A DNA stretch of 64,000 nt from Saprospirales bacterium GYS_P2D (GTDB taxonomy: Bacteria; Bacteroidota; Bacteroidia; Chitinophagales; Saprospiraceae): assembly GCA_009833045.1 (NCBI GenBank), contig WUUP01000007.1, positions 18,382 to 82,381 of the forward strand, written 5' to 3'. Below, one piece after another: positions 54,405 to 62,688 of this stretch. Both the position numbers and the translations under genes were made by a program. The notes under the pieces are model-generated. The model ran no database searches. It had not been told where the DNA came from and saw only the letters and a program-made list of their open reading frames with translations. How positions within the stretch are numbered: position 1 is the first letter of the stretch; the number at the start of each line of letters is the position of its first letter.

Positions 54405-55331
54405 TTATGACTCTTGGTCAGCGGACTCAGCCGCTGCCTCATCTTCTTCAGGTACCCAGATGGTACCTTCTGCTTTCTTCTGATTAGGAGGATCAGTACC
54501 TTCTAATGTGAGTATGTAGGACGCCACTTTTTGCATATCAAATGGCCCCATCTGTGCTTTCCAGGCGATCATACCTTTCTCCGGCACACCGTACTTGATC
54601 GTCTTGAATACATTTTTGATGCCTCCACCATGTATCCAGTATTCGTCAGTCATATTAGGACCGATGAGTCCCTCTCCTTGAAATCCATGACACGCAGCAC
54701 AGTTAGCATTGAATATATCCTTACCAGCTGCGATATCGGCCTCTGCCATGAGAGCTTCTACGTTATTCTCATTGACTTTGTTAGCCATTTTTTCGAGATA
54801 GATGGACTGTGCCTCTTCTGCTACCTCCATCTCTGCTTCATACTCAGCGGCAGATGACCACTCTGAGCCTGACCAGTGATAATTGTAGAGATATATGAAG
54901 GCAAATATGATAGAGCCATACATGATGCCCAGCCACCAGGGTGGTAGGCGGTTGTCCAGCTCACGGATGCCATCATAGTCGTGTCCGAGATCTATGCTAT
55001 CCTCTTTTCCTACAGGTATGAGTGCTACACTCCAGTCATAGACTTTCTTCCACATCGGAGTGGTCTCGATCAGCTCTGGATGCTCGATAGCCTCTATACC
55101 ATGCTCTCGGAGGGCCTGTATTTTCTGAGACTCGAGGATCATCATATTGATCTTAAATAACGCAAATATCACTGCCAAAATGACTAAGATCCCAGAGACT
55201 AAGACAATGTTTTCTAATAGCCACACCATCGCTCCAGATCCCTCTGATCCGGCCGCATCCTGTCCATAGAGCATCGCCCCTATATGCGTGATTAGGAGGA
55301 TTAGTATCGTTTTACTTTTGATCGTTTTCAT
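54405..55331 (-). CDS. ccoP: Cytochrome cbb3 oxidase subunit CcoP (monohaem)
   Basis: 308 residues: a hydrophobic N-terminal segment, a helix at about 35-62, the conserved LDNRLPPWWLGIMYGSIIFAF membrane segment near 128-150, and one cytochrome c domain with CAACH near residue 210 and an EKGMIAW methionine ligand. Proteobacterial CcoP usually has two haem c sites; only one is seen here, as is common in Bacteroidota. It passes electrons from a donor cytochrome to CcoO. It lies five bases after ccoQ. Confidence 0.94.
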   Translation of the reverse strand: MKTIKSKTILILLITHIGAMLYGQDAAGSEGSGAMVWLLENIVLVSGILVILAVIFALFKINMMILESQKIQALREHGIEAIEHPELIETTPMWKKVYDWSVALIPVGKEDSIDLGHDYDGIRELDNRLPPWWLGIMYGSIIFAFIYLYNYHWSGSEWSSAAEYEAEMEVAEEAQSIYLEKMANKVNENNVEALMAEADIAAGKDIFNANCAACHGFQGEGLIGPNMTDEYWIHGGGIKNVFKTIKYGVPEKGMIAWKAQMGPFDMQKVASYILTLEGTDPPNQKKAEGTIWVPEEDEAAAESADQES

Positions 55332-55336
55332 AACGC

Positions 55337-55516
55337 TTATTTTGTGCTACCTGCCTCATCCTCCTCGAGTGGGAGGTGAGACATTTTAGTGATAAAATCA
55401 TTGTTCTTCCTGAAGACGAGGATCGCACTGAGTATGAATACGGTCATGAACGTAATCAAAGCGAATAATGCCATCCAGTTGATGTTGCCCGCCTCGCTCA
55501 ATATATATTTGTACAT
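55337..55516 (-). CDS. ccoQ: CcoQ-like small subunit of cbb3 oxidase
   Basis: A 59-residue reading frame between ccoNO and ccoP, start ATG at 55516, stop TAA at 55337. It has one membrane helix (about 14-35, WMALFALITFMTVFILSAILVF), a basic turn (RKNN) and an acidic tail (LPLEEDEAG), the size and layout of CcoQ/FixQ. Spacing of 12 and 5 bases to its neighbours supports a real gene. CcoQ stabilises the oxidase complex. Confidence 0.85.
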   Translation of the reverse strand: MYKYILSEAGNINWMALFALITFMTVFILSAILVFRKNNDFITKMSHLPLEEDEAGSTK

Positions 55517-55528
55517 CTTCTTAGATTT

Positions 55529-57658
55529 TTATTGTTCTACCATTAGTTCTGGCTTGATATCCGTACCCAGACGCTGTAGGTAGGCGATCAATGCCACGAT
55601 TTCTTTATTCTCCAGATTTTCCTGATTGATGCCATCTGCTCTTAGGCTTGCTGCTACTTCTGCTGCTTGCTTTTGGAGGTCATCGACTGCATCATCTTCA
55701 TAACCTTCTGGATATGGTGTATTGAGCGTCTTGAGGACTTTGATCTTAGCCGCTGTATACTTAGTGCTGAGATCATCCTCGATCAGCCATGGATACGGAG
55801 GCATGATAGATCCTGGAGACATAGACTCTGGATCGAGCATATGATTGTAGTGCCAGCTATCCGGATACTTCTTGCCCAGTCTATGGAGATCTGGACCTGT
55901 ACGCTTAGATCCCCAGAGGAATGGTCTATCATAGACGAACTCTCCAGACTTACTATACTCTCCATATCTCTCTGTCTCTGATCTGAATGGTCGGACCATC
56001 TGACTGTGACAACTGATACATCCCTCTCTGATGTAGATATCTCTACCTTCGAGTTCGAGTGGTGTATATGGCTGTACAGATTCTATCTTAGGTACATTAT
56101 TATCGATGAGCATCATCGGGAATATCTCTACTAAGCCACCTATCAATATCACCACTGTAGATCCTATGAGCATCTGTACTGGTCTACGCTCGATCCATCT
56201 GTGCCAGTATTCACCTTTGTGAGCGACATACTTTTCACGAGCTGGAGCTTGAGTAGATTTATCCTCTACAGATCCAGACTTAGCAGTCTTATAGAGATTG
56301 ACCGCCATCATGATAGCACCTCCTACGTATAGCGCACCACCGAGAGCTCTCATCGCATACATCGGGATGATCTGCGTGACTGTCTCGAGGAAGTTACCAT
56401 AGCTCAAGAAGCCATCTGGCTCAAACTGCTTCCACATCATAGACTGCGTCCATCCTGCCCAATACAATGGGATACAGTAAAACATGATACCCAGCGTAGC
56501 GATCCAGAAGTGGACGTTAGCTTGCTTCACAGAGTGTAGCTTAGTATTGTACAGCTTAGGGAATAACCAGTAGAGCATACCGAAGGTCAACATACCATTC
56601 CATCCGAGTGTACCTACGTGTACGTGACCCACTGTCCAGTCAGTATAGTGACTGATCGCATTGATCGACTTGATGGATAGTAGCGGGCCCTCGAGAGTAG
56701 CCATGCCATATGCTGATACAGCTACTACCATAAATTTCAAAATAGGGTCATTTCTTACTCTATCCCATGCACCACGTAGTGTTAATAGACCATTGAGCAT
56801 ACCACCCCAAGATGGAGCGATCAGCATCAGTGAAAATACGGTACCCAGTGACTGCGCCCAGTCAGGGAGCGATGTATAGAGTAAGTGGTGAGGACCTGCC
56901 CAGATATAGATGAAGATCAGACCCCAGAAGTGGACGATCGACAGCTTGTAGGAGTATACCGGCCGCTTAGCAGCCTTTGGTAGGAAGTAGTACATCAAGC
57001 CCAGATACGGTGTGGTCAAGAAAAATGCTACCGCATTGTGCCCATACCACCACTGTACGAGTGCATCCTGTACCCCTGCAAATACGGGAATACTCTTCCA
57101 CATACTCACTGGTATCTCCAGATTATTGAATACATGCAGCACGGTGACGGTCACCCAGGTAGCTATGTAAAACCATATCGCTACATAGAGATGCTGCTCA
57201 CGACGCTTGAGGATCGTACCAAACATATTGATACCAAATACGATCCATACCAAGGCGATGGCGATATCTATAGGCCACTCGAGCTCTGCATACTCATGGC
57301 TACTGGTGATACCCAGTGGTAGCGTCAGCGCTGCGGCCAGTATGATCGCCTGCCAGCCCCAGAAGTGGACCTTGGATAGGACATCGCTAAACATGCGTGT
57401 CTTAAGTAATCGCTGTAGGGAGTAGTATACTCCGGTGAAAATACCATTGCCCACAAATGCGAAAATCGCTGCATTAGTATGCAGCGGTCTGATACGTCCG
57501 AATGTAGTCTCTGCCAGACCCAGATTAGCCGCTGGCCAGACCAGCTGAATCGCAGCTAATAAGCCGACAGTCATCCCGACGATACCCCATATCACAGTGA
57601 CAACCGCAAAATTCCTTACGATCTTGTCATCATAATGGAAAGTCTCAATCTTACTCAT
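55529..57658 (-). CDS. ccoNO: Fused cytochrome cbb3 oxidase subunits I and II (CcoN-CcoO)
   Basis: 709 residues. Residues 1-470 are CcoN with 12 helices and the haem/copper ligands: PLHTNAAIFAF, WWYGHNAVAFF, WAGPHHLLY and HYTDWTVGHVHVGTLGW. After a linker (about 475-505) comes CcoO: a membrane anchor (VQMLIGSTVVILIGGLVEIF), the haem c site GCISCHSQ near 547, RTGPDLHRLG, and a Met ligand in MPPYPWL. This is the catalytic core of a high-affinity terminal oxidase reducing oxygen to water. The N-O fusion is known in Bacteroidota. Second gene of the operon after ccoS. Confidence 0.96.
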   Translation of the reverse strand: MSKIETFHYDDKIVRNFAVVTVIWGIVGMTVGLLAAIQLVWPAANLGLAETTFGRIRPLHTNAAIFAFVGNGIFTGVYYSLQRLLKTRMFSDVLSKVHFWGWQAIILAAALTLPLGITSSHEYAELEWPIDIAIALVWIVFGINMFGTILKRREQHLYVAIWFYIATWVTVTVLHVFNNLEIPVSMWKSIPVFAGVQDALVQWWYGHNAVAFFLTTPYLGLMYYFLPKAAKRPVYSYKLSIVHFWGLIFIYIWAGPHHLLYTSLPDWAQSLGTVFSLMLIAPSWGGMLNGLLTLRGAWDRVRNDPILKFMVVAVSAYGMATLEGPLLSIKSINAISHYTDWTVGHVHVGTLGWNGMLTFGMLYWLFPKLYNTKLHSVKQANVHFWIATLGIMFYCIPLYWAGWTQSMMWKQFEPDGFLSYGNFLETVTQIIPMYAMRALGGALYVGGAIMMAVNLYKTAKSGSVEDKSTQAPAREKYVAHKGEYWHRWIERRPVQMLIGSTVVILIGGLVEIFPMMLIDNNVPKIESVQPYTPLELEGRDIYIREGCISCHSQMVRPFRSETERYGEYSKSGEFVYDRPFLWGSKRTGPDLHRLGKKYPDSWHYNHMLDPESMSPGSIMPPYPWLIEDDLSTKYTAAKIKVLKTLNTPYPEGYEDDAVDDLQKQAAEVAASLRADGINQENLENKEIVALIAYLQRLGTDIKPELMVEQ

Positions 57659-57666
57659 ATTAGAAT

Positions 57667-57840
57667 TTATTTGCTTAGTGGATTTTCAGATCTGTCCACT
57701 TCTTCGTCATCAAAAAGGATACGCATAGAGGGCGTGTAGCTATCGTCGTATTGACCATTGCGCACTGCCCAAAAGAAGGCTATCAGGAAGCCTCCTGCCA
57801 CGATTAAACTAATGATGATGAGAAATAAGATGATCTTCAT
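57667..57840 (-). CDS. ccoS: CcoS family cbb3 oxidase maturation protein
   Basis: A 57-residue reading frame, ATG at 57840, TAA at 57667. One membrane helix (about 3-25) is followed by AVRNGQYDDSYTPSMRILFDDE, the CcoS signature. CcoS is needed for insertion of cofactors into cbb3 oxidase. It is the first gene of the operon, eight bases before ccoNO. In many bacteria the copper ATPase gene ccoI precedes it; here the upstream gene is a divergent RidA gene. Confidence 0.93.
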   Translation of the reverse strand: MKIILFLIIISLIVAGGFLIAFFWAVRNGQYDDSYTPSMRILFDDEEVDRSENPLSK

Positions 57841-57913
57841 GCCGAATCATAGAATTTGGAAGCAAGGTAGAGATGAGCTCTTGCTATTCTGATGACCTAC
57901 ATCACAGTGGCTA

Positions 57914-57927
57914 TTGATATGAGTCAT
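57914..57927. promoter_or_regulatory. FNR-like box upstream of the cbb3 operon
   Basis: TTGAT-ATGA-GTCAT, matching TTGAY-N4-RTCAA at nine of ten positions. Its centre is 80 bases before the ccoS ATG, so an activator at -41.5 would give a start point near 57879 and a leader of about 40 bases. It also lies about 39 bases before the divergent RidA start. cbb3 operons are classic FNR/FixK targets. Confidence 0.5.
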
Positions 57928-57959
57928 ATTTAGATTGACTTTCGTCGAATGAAGTCCAT

Positions 57960-58343
57960 ATGGCTGCTTATCTTGACGACTCAAGAAAACAGCAAAATAT
58001 CATGGCAGGACACTACTCACCCTATGTCGAGGCGAATGGATTCATCTTCACCTCAGGACAGCTACCGATCATCGATCCAGCGACTAAAGAAGTCCCAGAA
58101 GACATCCAAGAACAAACCCGAATCGTACTCCAAAAAGTCGAAAAACTACTCGAAGAAAAAGGACTCGACCGCACAGCGATCGTCAAAACCACCGCATTCA
58201 TAACTGACATCGCCGACTGGCCTGCAGTCAACGAAATCTACATCGAATTCTTTGGCGATCATAAGCCGGCCCGTAGTATCATACCCACTCCGACGCTCAA
58301 TTACGGCTGTAAAATAGAACTCGAGGCAATCGCAAAGTATTGA
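57960..58343 (+). CDS. RidA family protein (enamine/imine deaminase)
   Basis: 127 residues with the RidA core: GHYSPYVEANGFIFTSGQLPIIDPAT, VLQKVEKLLEEKG, VVKTTAFITDI-like strand and the conserved Arg in KPARSIIPTPTL. Family members hydrolyse reactive enamines and imines released by pyridoxal-phosphate enzymes. An internal ATG at codon 15 (MAGHYSPY) would give a shorter protein starting closer to the conserved core. Divergent from the cbb3 operon. Confidence 0.92.
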   Translation: MAAYLDDSRKQQNIMAGHYSPYVEANGFIFTSGQLPIIDPATKEVPEDIQEQTRIVLQKVEKLLEEKGLDRTAIVKTTAFITDIADWPAVNEIYIEFFGDHKPARSIIPTPTLNYGCKIELEAIAKY

Positions 58344-58462
58344 TATTCTGCTATTTATGTATTAGTGAAAAATAAATTTTTCAATCTTGTAATAATCAGC
58401 TCCCTATCTGCTACTAATGATATCGAAGACAATGATCAAATAATCAAGTAGCGTAAATCAAT

Positions 58463-58945
58463 ATGTCAAAAGAAAAAGAGCAGCGATATCTCGAGATGAT
58501 GGAGGCCCACAGCGGGCTCATCATCAAGGTCGCTCATCTCTATGCTGATCACTCTGAGGATCGACGTGATCTACAGCAGGAGATCATGATTCAGGCATGG
58601 CGCTCTTTTGATTCATTCAGTGGCAACTCAAAATTTTCTACCTGGCTATATCGGGTCAGTCTCAATACTGCCCTAAGCTATATCAAGGCAGAGAAACGAA
58701 GAAAAGAAACCATGAATGAAGTGAATATTGACGAAAGTCAGGATGTCAGCACAGAAAGAAGCGATATCCTCTATGCTGCAATAAAAAATCTACCAGAAGT
58801 GAGTAGAATGATCATCACGCTACATCTCGAAGGATATAAAAATCCTGAAATAGCGGCCATCACAGGCATGTCGGACAATCTGATCGGAGTCAAACTCCAC
58901 AGGATAAAAACTCATCTCGTCACCCAACTAAAATCAGCATCATGA
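58463..58945 (+). CDS. ECF-type RNA polymerase sigma factor
   Basis: 160 residues. Region 2 is clear (DLQQEIMIQAWRSFDSFSG, KFSTWLYRVSLNTALSYIK) and region 4 follows a short linker (LPEVSRMIITLHLEGYKNPEIAAITGM, then VKLHRIKTHL). Such factors direct transcription of a stress or envelope regulon when released by an anti-sigma protein. Its stop overlaps the start of the next gene by four bases (ATGA), so that membrane protein is the likely partner. Confidence 0.94.
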   Translation: MSKEKEQRYLEMMEAHSGLIIKVAHLYADHSEDRRDLQQEIMIQAWRSFDSFSGNSKFSTWLYRVSLNTALSYIKAEKRRKETMNEVNIDESQDVSTERSDILYAAIKNLPEVSRMIITLHLEGYKNPEIAAITGMSDNLIGVKLHRIKTHLVTQLKSAS

Positions 58946-59562
58946 CAGAGCTACAAGAAGCATGGGAGCAGATCCAAAATGAAAAATTTAATACACTAAC
59001 CATACAAAAAGAAGATATCATGAAATCCATCTATGAAGACTCACACTCTACTATCTCTCTCCTCAAGTCTCGACTGACGGCGAAACGAAACTGGTGTACG
59101 TTTTTCCTCATCTTATTCATTGGCTGGTTCGTCTTTAGCCTGGATAGGCCCTACGTACTACCAGTGATCGGTGGCCTCATCGGGCTGTATGTCATAGGCT
59201 GGTTTATGCTGACCTACTTTGTCCGACGCATGACTGATCAACTGGACTATAGCGAGGCGACACTACCGCTGATGAAGCAAAACTATGCTGCCATCACTTC
59301 TGCCCTCAAATATGAAAATCTCTGGGGCATTGTAGCATTCCCATTAGTGATAGTGGGCGCTATCCTACTCCGACCGCTCTATGACGGCATACCAATGATG
59401 GAGGCCATAGAGCAGAGCTACTTCATCCGACGGAGTCTGCTCATCATCGTCATCGCTATGCCGATCATGTACTGGATAACTAATAAAATGAACAACTCCG
59501 CCTACGGAGCCCTCATCGAAAAACTCCAAAAGAATATCCATCAAATGGAAATGCTGGGGTAA
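58942..59562 (+). CDS. Membrane protein coupled to the ECF sigma factor, possible anti-sigma factor
   Basis: 206 residues: a soluble N-terminal part (1-50), then about four membrane helices in two pairs (near 50-66, 72-92, 124-144 and 162-182) and a C-terminal helix. No known anti-sigma domain such as a zinc HxxxCxxC motif is visible. The role is inferred only from the four-base overlap with the sigma gene. A terminator follows, so the two genes form a complete unit. Confidence 0.8.
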   Translation: MTELQEAWEQIQNEKFNTLTIQKEDIMKSIYEDSHSTISLLKSRLTAKRNWCTFFLILFIGWFVFSLDRPYVLPVIGGLIGLYVIGWFMLTYFVRRMTDQLDYSEATLPLMKQNYAAITSALKYENLWGIVAFPLVIVGAILLRPLYDGIPMMEAIEQSYFIRRSLLIIVIAMPIMYWITNKMNNSAYGALIEKLQKNIHQMEMLG

Positions 59563-59574
59563 GGAGATAAAGCA

Positions 59575-59606
59575 GCGAGGCAGGGCACATTCTGTCTCGC
59601 TTTTTC
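59575..59606 (+). terminator. Rho-independent terminator of the sigma factor operon
   Basis: GCGAGGCAG / CTGTCTCGC form a nine-pair stem (one G-T pair) with an eight-base loop, followed by TTTTTC. It begins 12 bases after the stop of the membrane protein gene. Confidence 0.85.
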
Positions 59607-59646
59607 ATTTTCATTGGGTATATTGTCAGAGTATTAATGCATAGGT

Positions 59647-60353
59647 ATGAGCACTGATATCCAATTAGTCATCCAAGAAATAGAAAAAGAAAGGACCTAC
59701 CTCAAAAGTGAAATGGACAAAGCTGTGGCTGAAGGCGAATACATAGAAGCATCTCTGTATGAGAAAGCTTGGAAAAATACGGGACAGCAACTATACATCC
59801 TCAGATGTCTCCAGGATAAAAACTACGTAGCGCTACATCACACAGAGCAGGTACTCAAGAATAGTAAAGAGATACTCAAGAGTCTCACTAAGAAGCAAGA
59901 AACCAGCTCTACCCAAAATGAAAGATTTCGCCACTTGGAAATCAATCAGCTTAGAAAAATGATGCAACGTGCTGAATCACGAAAGGAGAAATTCTATCTA
60001 AACCATACTCTACAGACCTGGATGGCGATAAAATACTACACTTACTCGATGAGCTCGACAACGGTCGAATCAAAAGCTTCGAACTAAGATCCACAGAAAC
60101 TAAAAGTTCAATATTTCTGCACAAAGAAAACAAGCAGGTAACTGTCACATTAGCACCACAAAATGAGCATTTTTCGAAAGCATCATATGGCAAACTAATT
60201 AGAATAGGATATGTGCTCAGTGAAGACAATTGGACAAAATCCTATCTCAACCATCTGTCTCATCTGGCCACATTAGAGGACCTATCGGTTATATGTTTAG
60301 AGATTTTAGGATGGCGTGGAGCATCGCATGTACATGTAGTCACAGAGGAATAA
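59647..60353 (+). pseudogene. Unknown coiled-coil gene with an apparent single frameshift
   Basis: The first frame (59647-60087) gives 146 residues beginning MSTDIQLVIQEIEKERTYLK; it is helical and its first part resembles UVR-like helical repeats (AVAEGEYIEASLYEKAW). The last 25 residues look out of character. From about 59976 to a TAA at 60353 the -1 frame is open for over 120 codons with plausible protein (LDGDKILHLLDELDNGRIKS ... RGASHVHVVTEE) but has no ATG and no early GTG or TTG. The simplest reading is one gene of about 235 residues broken by one extra base between about 59976 and 60060. No slippery heptamer for programmed shifting is seen. Family not recognised. Confidence 0.6.
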
Positions 60354-60358
60354 TGGAA

Positions 60359-61843
60359 TCACCTCACCACTCGCCCCAATATCAGGGTCGGCACTACAGA
60401 CACCAATAGGCCAATAGAAGCGGTAACGCCAGGATTAGAAAAGCTGAGCGCACTATCTGGAAACCATGCCTGACCATAAAAATACAAAAGGAAGTGTGTC
60501 ACGATACCTATGACTGAGAGTATCCATACTCGCTGGGTGGCATGATTTTGATAGAGGACACCATTGATCAGCGGAGGGACTGCTGCCAGCACCAGTCCAT
60601 AGACGCCCACCTGCCCAAATATCCCGAGCAGCTTGGGTGGATCGAGATTGACAAGAAATGTCAATACGGCTAATATGACTAAGACCACATGTGACCATCG
60701 AGTGGCCATTTTCATGTAGACATGATTAGATTGATTGGGATTTTTTCGTTTGACGATATTGAGGATGAGATCATTGCTGGTGATCGTGGACATGCCTACC
60801 AGTAGTCCATCCAGAGTCGACATAGCTGCTGCTAATAGCACCACACTCACTATCGAAAACACCCAGTCTGGAAACATCTCTCTGAGATAAGCTGTCATCA
60901 CCAGATCCTGGCGAAAAGCCTCACTATCAGCATCCAATAAAGCCTCAGCAGGCACGACCGCATGCGCCCAAAATCCAACCAACAGTAAAGCTGTAAACAA
61001 GACATATACGACACTAAACACCCCAATATATCGACTCACATCACGATCTGTCTTGACGTAGAGGGCCTTAGTCAGTATATGAGGCTGACAGACCAGCGCT
61101 GCACCGATGAGAAATCCAGATATGTAGACTCCAAAGTGAGTATTAAAAAGCTTGCTATCCCGATTGACCACGTCCATCATGTGACTCGAATAGCTCGAGA
61201 TACTGCCTACTACGTCATACTGATCACTCATCATGACATAGATGCCCGAGCCTATGATCAAGATCGATACGCCGATCATCAGATAGCCCTGTAGCATATT
61301 AGTATAGACATGTGCGTAAGTACCTCCATACATGACGTATGTCGTGACGAATATCAAGGTGATCAGTAGGGCCGTAACATTATTCACGCCGAGAAAGGAC
61401 TGCATCACGATCGATATACCACCGACAATCAGGACGATAAAGGCAAAGCCCAAGAGATTGACCAAAGCGAAATACAAGGAAAAATTAGCCGAACCATAGC
61501 GCTTGCCGATCCAGTCAGGTATGGTCAGCGCACTCATCTGCTCGCCCTGCCTCCTAAATGAAAAAGACAATAGCAAAAGCATCGTCACAATGCCCAAAAA
61601 AACACTGATGCCCAGATGCAAAAAGGCAGATAAACCATCGACGTAAACGAAACCAGGATTGATGATAAAAGTAGCGGCAGAAGCTGTACTCGTCGCTAAG
61701 GTCACACCGACTACGAATGGCGATAGATCGCCCCGCCCAATGGCAAAACTGCTGAAATCATCGACTGTCTTCTTATACCCGAGCCAGCCCAGATATGAGG
61801 TCCCAATGAGATACACGATGAATAATGCCCAAGCTAAGATCAT
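60359..61843 (-). CDS. Sodium:solute symporter family transporter
   Basis: 494 residues with about 13 membrane helices. The SSS family pattern is clear: GYKKTVDDFSSFAIGRGDLSPFVVG, TLATSTASAATFIINPGFVY, and PDWVFSIVSVVLLAAAMSTLDGLLVGMSTI with the sodium-site Ser/Thr residues. Family members import sugars, amino acids or short organic acids with sodium. It overlaps the hydrolase gene by four bases, so it is the last gene of a three-gene operon and probably brings in a substrate for, or related to, the acyl-CoA ligase. Confidence 0.93.
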   Translation of the reverse strand: MILAWALFIVYLIGTSYLGWLGYKKTVDDFSSFAIGRGDLSPFVVGVTLATSTASAATFIINPGFVYVDGLSAFLHLGISVFLGIVTMLLLLSFSFRRQGEQMSALTIPDWIGKRYGSANFSLYFALVNLLGFAFIVLIVGGISIVMQSFLGVNNVTALLITLIFVTTYVMYGGTYAHVYTNMLQGYLMIGVSILIIGSGIYVMMSDQYDVVGSISSYSSHMMDVVNRDSKLFNTHFGVYISGFLIGAALVCQPHILTKALYVKTDRDVSRYIGVFSVVYVLFTALLLVGFWAHAVVPAEALLDADSEAFRQDLVMTAYLREMFPDWVFSIVSVVLLAAAMSTLDGLLVGMSTITSNDLILNIVKRKNPNQSNHVYMKMATRWSHVVLVILAVLTFLVNLDPPKLLGIFGQVGVYGLVLAAVPPLINGVLYQNHATQRVWILSVIGIVTHFLLYFYGQAWFPDSALSFSNPGVTASIGLLVSVVPTLILGRVVR

Positions 61844-62688
61844 GTCAGTGAAGATATGAATCTATCGATAGCTACTACACTCTCTTGAGCTCCCTCTCCA
61901 AACATCATCGTCATATGATTGCCCGACACGGCGGCATAATACCCATCATATAGTAGATCTACGGTCTCCAGGGCCAGCTCCATGGGTAGCAGAGCCTTAT
62001 CATCGACATAGGCGTCAGGACCATTGATGAGTAGCGTCGGACAGGTAGCGCCAGTGATGTACTCCAGCCATTGCTCCCCTATCCCAAGCGACTTAGTGAC
62101 GGCCTCGATGATGTGATGCTTCTGACTGCGAGGAGTCACAGAGTAATCCTCCAAATCACGAATGTCTGCGTCGAAATAGCTCTCTAGTGCTGCATCCCAT
62201 GCTCCACCGAGATAGACCGACTGTCGCATCTCCTCTATAAAGGCTGTTCGGTTCGGCCATATCTGGCCTAATCTTTCGATCGCAGGCCCGACCAAATCCC
62301 GTGCATCAGGATGTAGTCTCGCCGCTGCATCTATCAAGATCATAGCCCTAAATCGATCTGGATGATGATATGAGGTATAGATAGACAGCAACGCTCCAAA
62401 TGAATGCCCCCCGATGATCGCTTGATCGAGCTCAAAATGATCTAAGACAGCTATCAAATCTCTCATATGAGCCTCCATGCTATAGTCCTCCGGCTGATCA
62501 CTCAGACCTCGACCTCGCAGATCGATGAGCACCACACGATATCGCTCTGATAGTCCCGCCTCGATATAGCCAGCGAACGAATGAGCATTAGCAGTCAGGC
62601 CATGGCTGAGGACTACTGTCTCTGGACCATCTCCAGCCACGAGACAGTGGATTTTGACACCATGAGCATCTACATATTCACTCCTCAT
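61840..62688 (-). CDS. Alpha/beta hydrolase
   Basis: 282 residues with the alpha/beta hydrolase fold: oxyanion region LSHGLTANAHSFAGY, nucleophile elbow GGHSFGALLS (Ser near 97), an acidic residue in LLINGPDAYVDD, and a late His in AVSGNHMTMM. Substrate is not predictable from motifs; esterase, lactonase or thioesterase are possible. Four-base overlaps with both neighbours show tight coupling to the acyl-CoA ligase and the symporter. Confidence 0.9.
   Translation of the reverse strand: MRSEYVDAHGVKIHCLVAGDGPETVVLSHGLTANAHSFAGYIEAGLSERYRVVLIDLRGRGLSDQPEDYSMEAHMRDLIAVLDHFELDQAIIGGHSFGALLSIYTSYHHPDRFRAMILIDAAARLHPDARDLVGPAIERLGQIWPNRTAFIEEMRQSVYLGGAWDAALESYFDADIRDLEDYSVTPRSQKHHIIEAVTKSLGIGEQWLEYITGATCPTLLINGPDAYVDDKALLPMELALETVDLLYDGYYAAVSGNHMTMMFGEGAQESVVAIDRFISSLT

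Noticed and set aside
57935-57948. Second FNR-like site (TTGAC-N4-GTCGA) near the RidA start
   Set aside because: Too degenerate in the second half and too close to the start codon to argue from sequence alone.
59976-60060. Programmed -1 ribosomal frameshift
   Set aside because: No X-XXY-YYZ slippery heptamer in the correct frame was found in the possible window.
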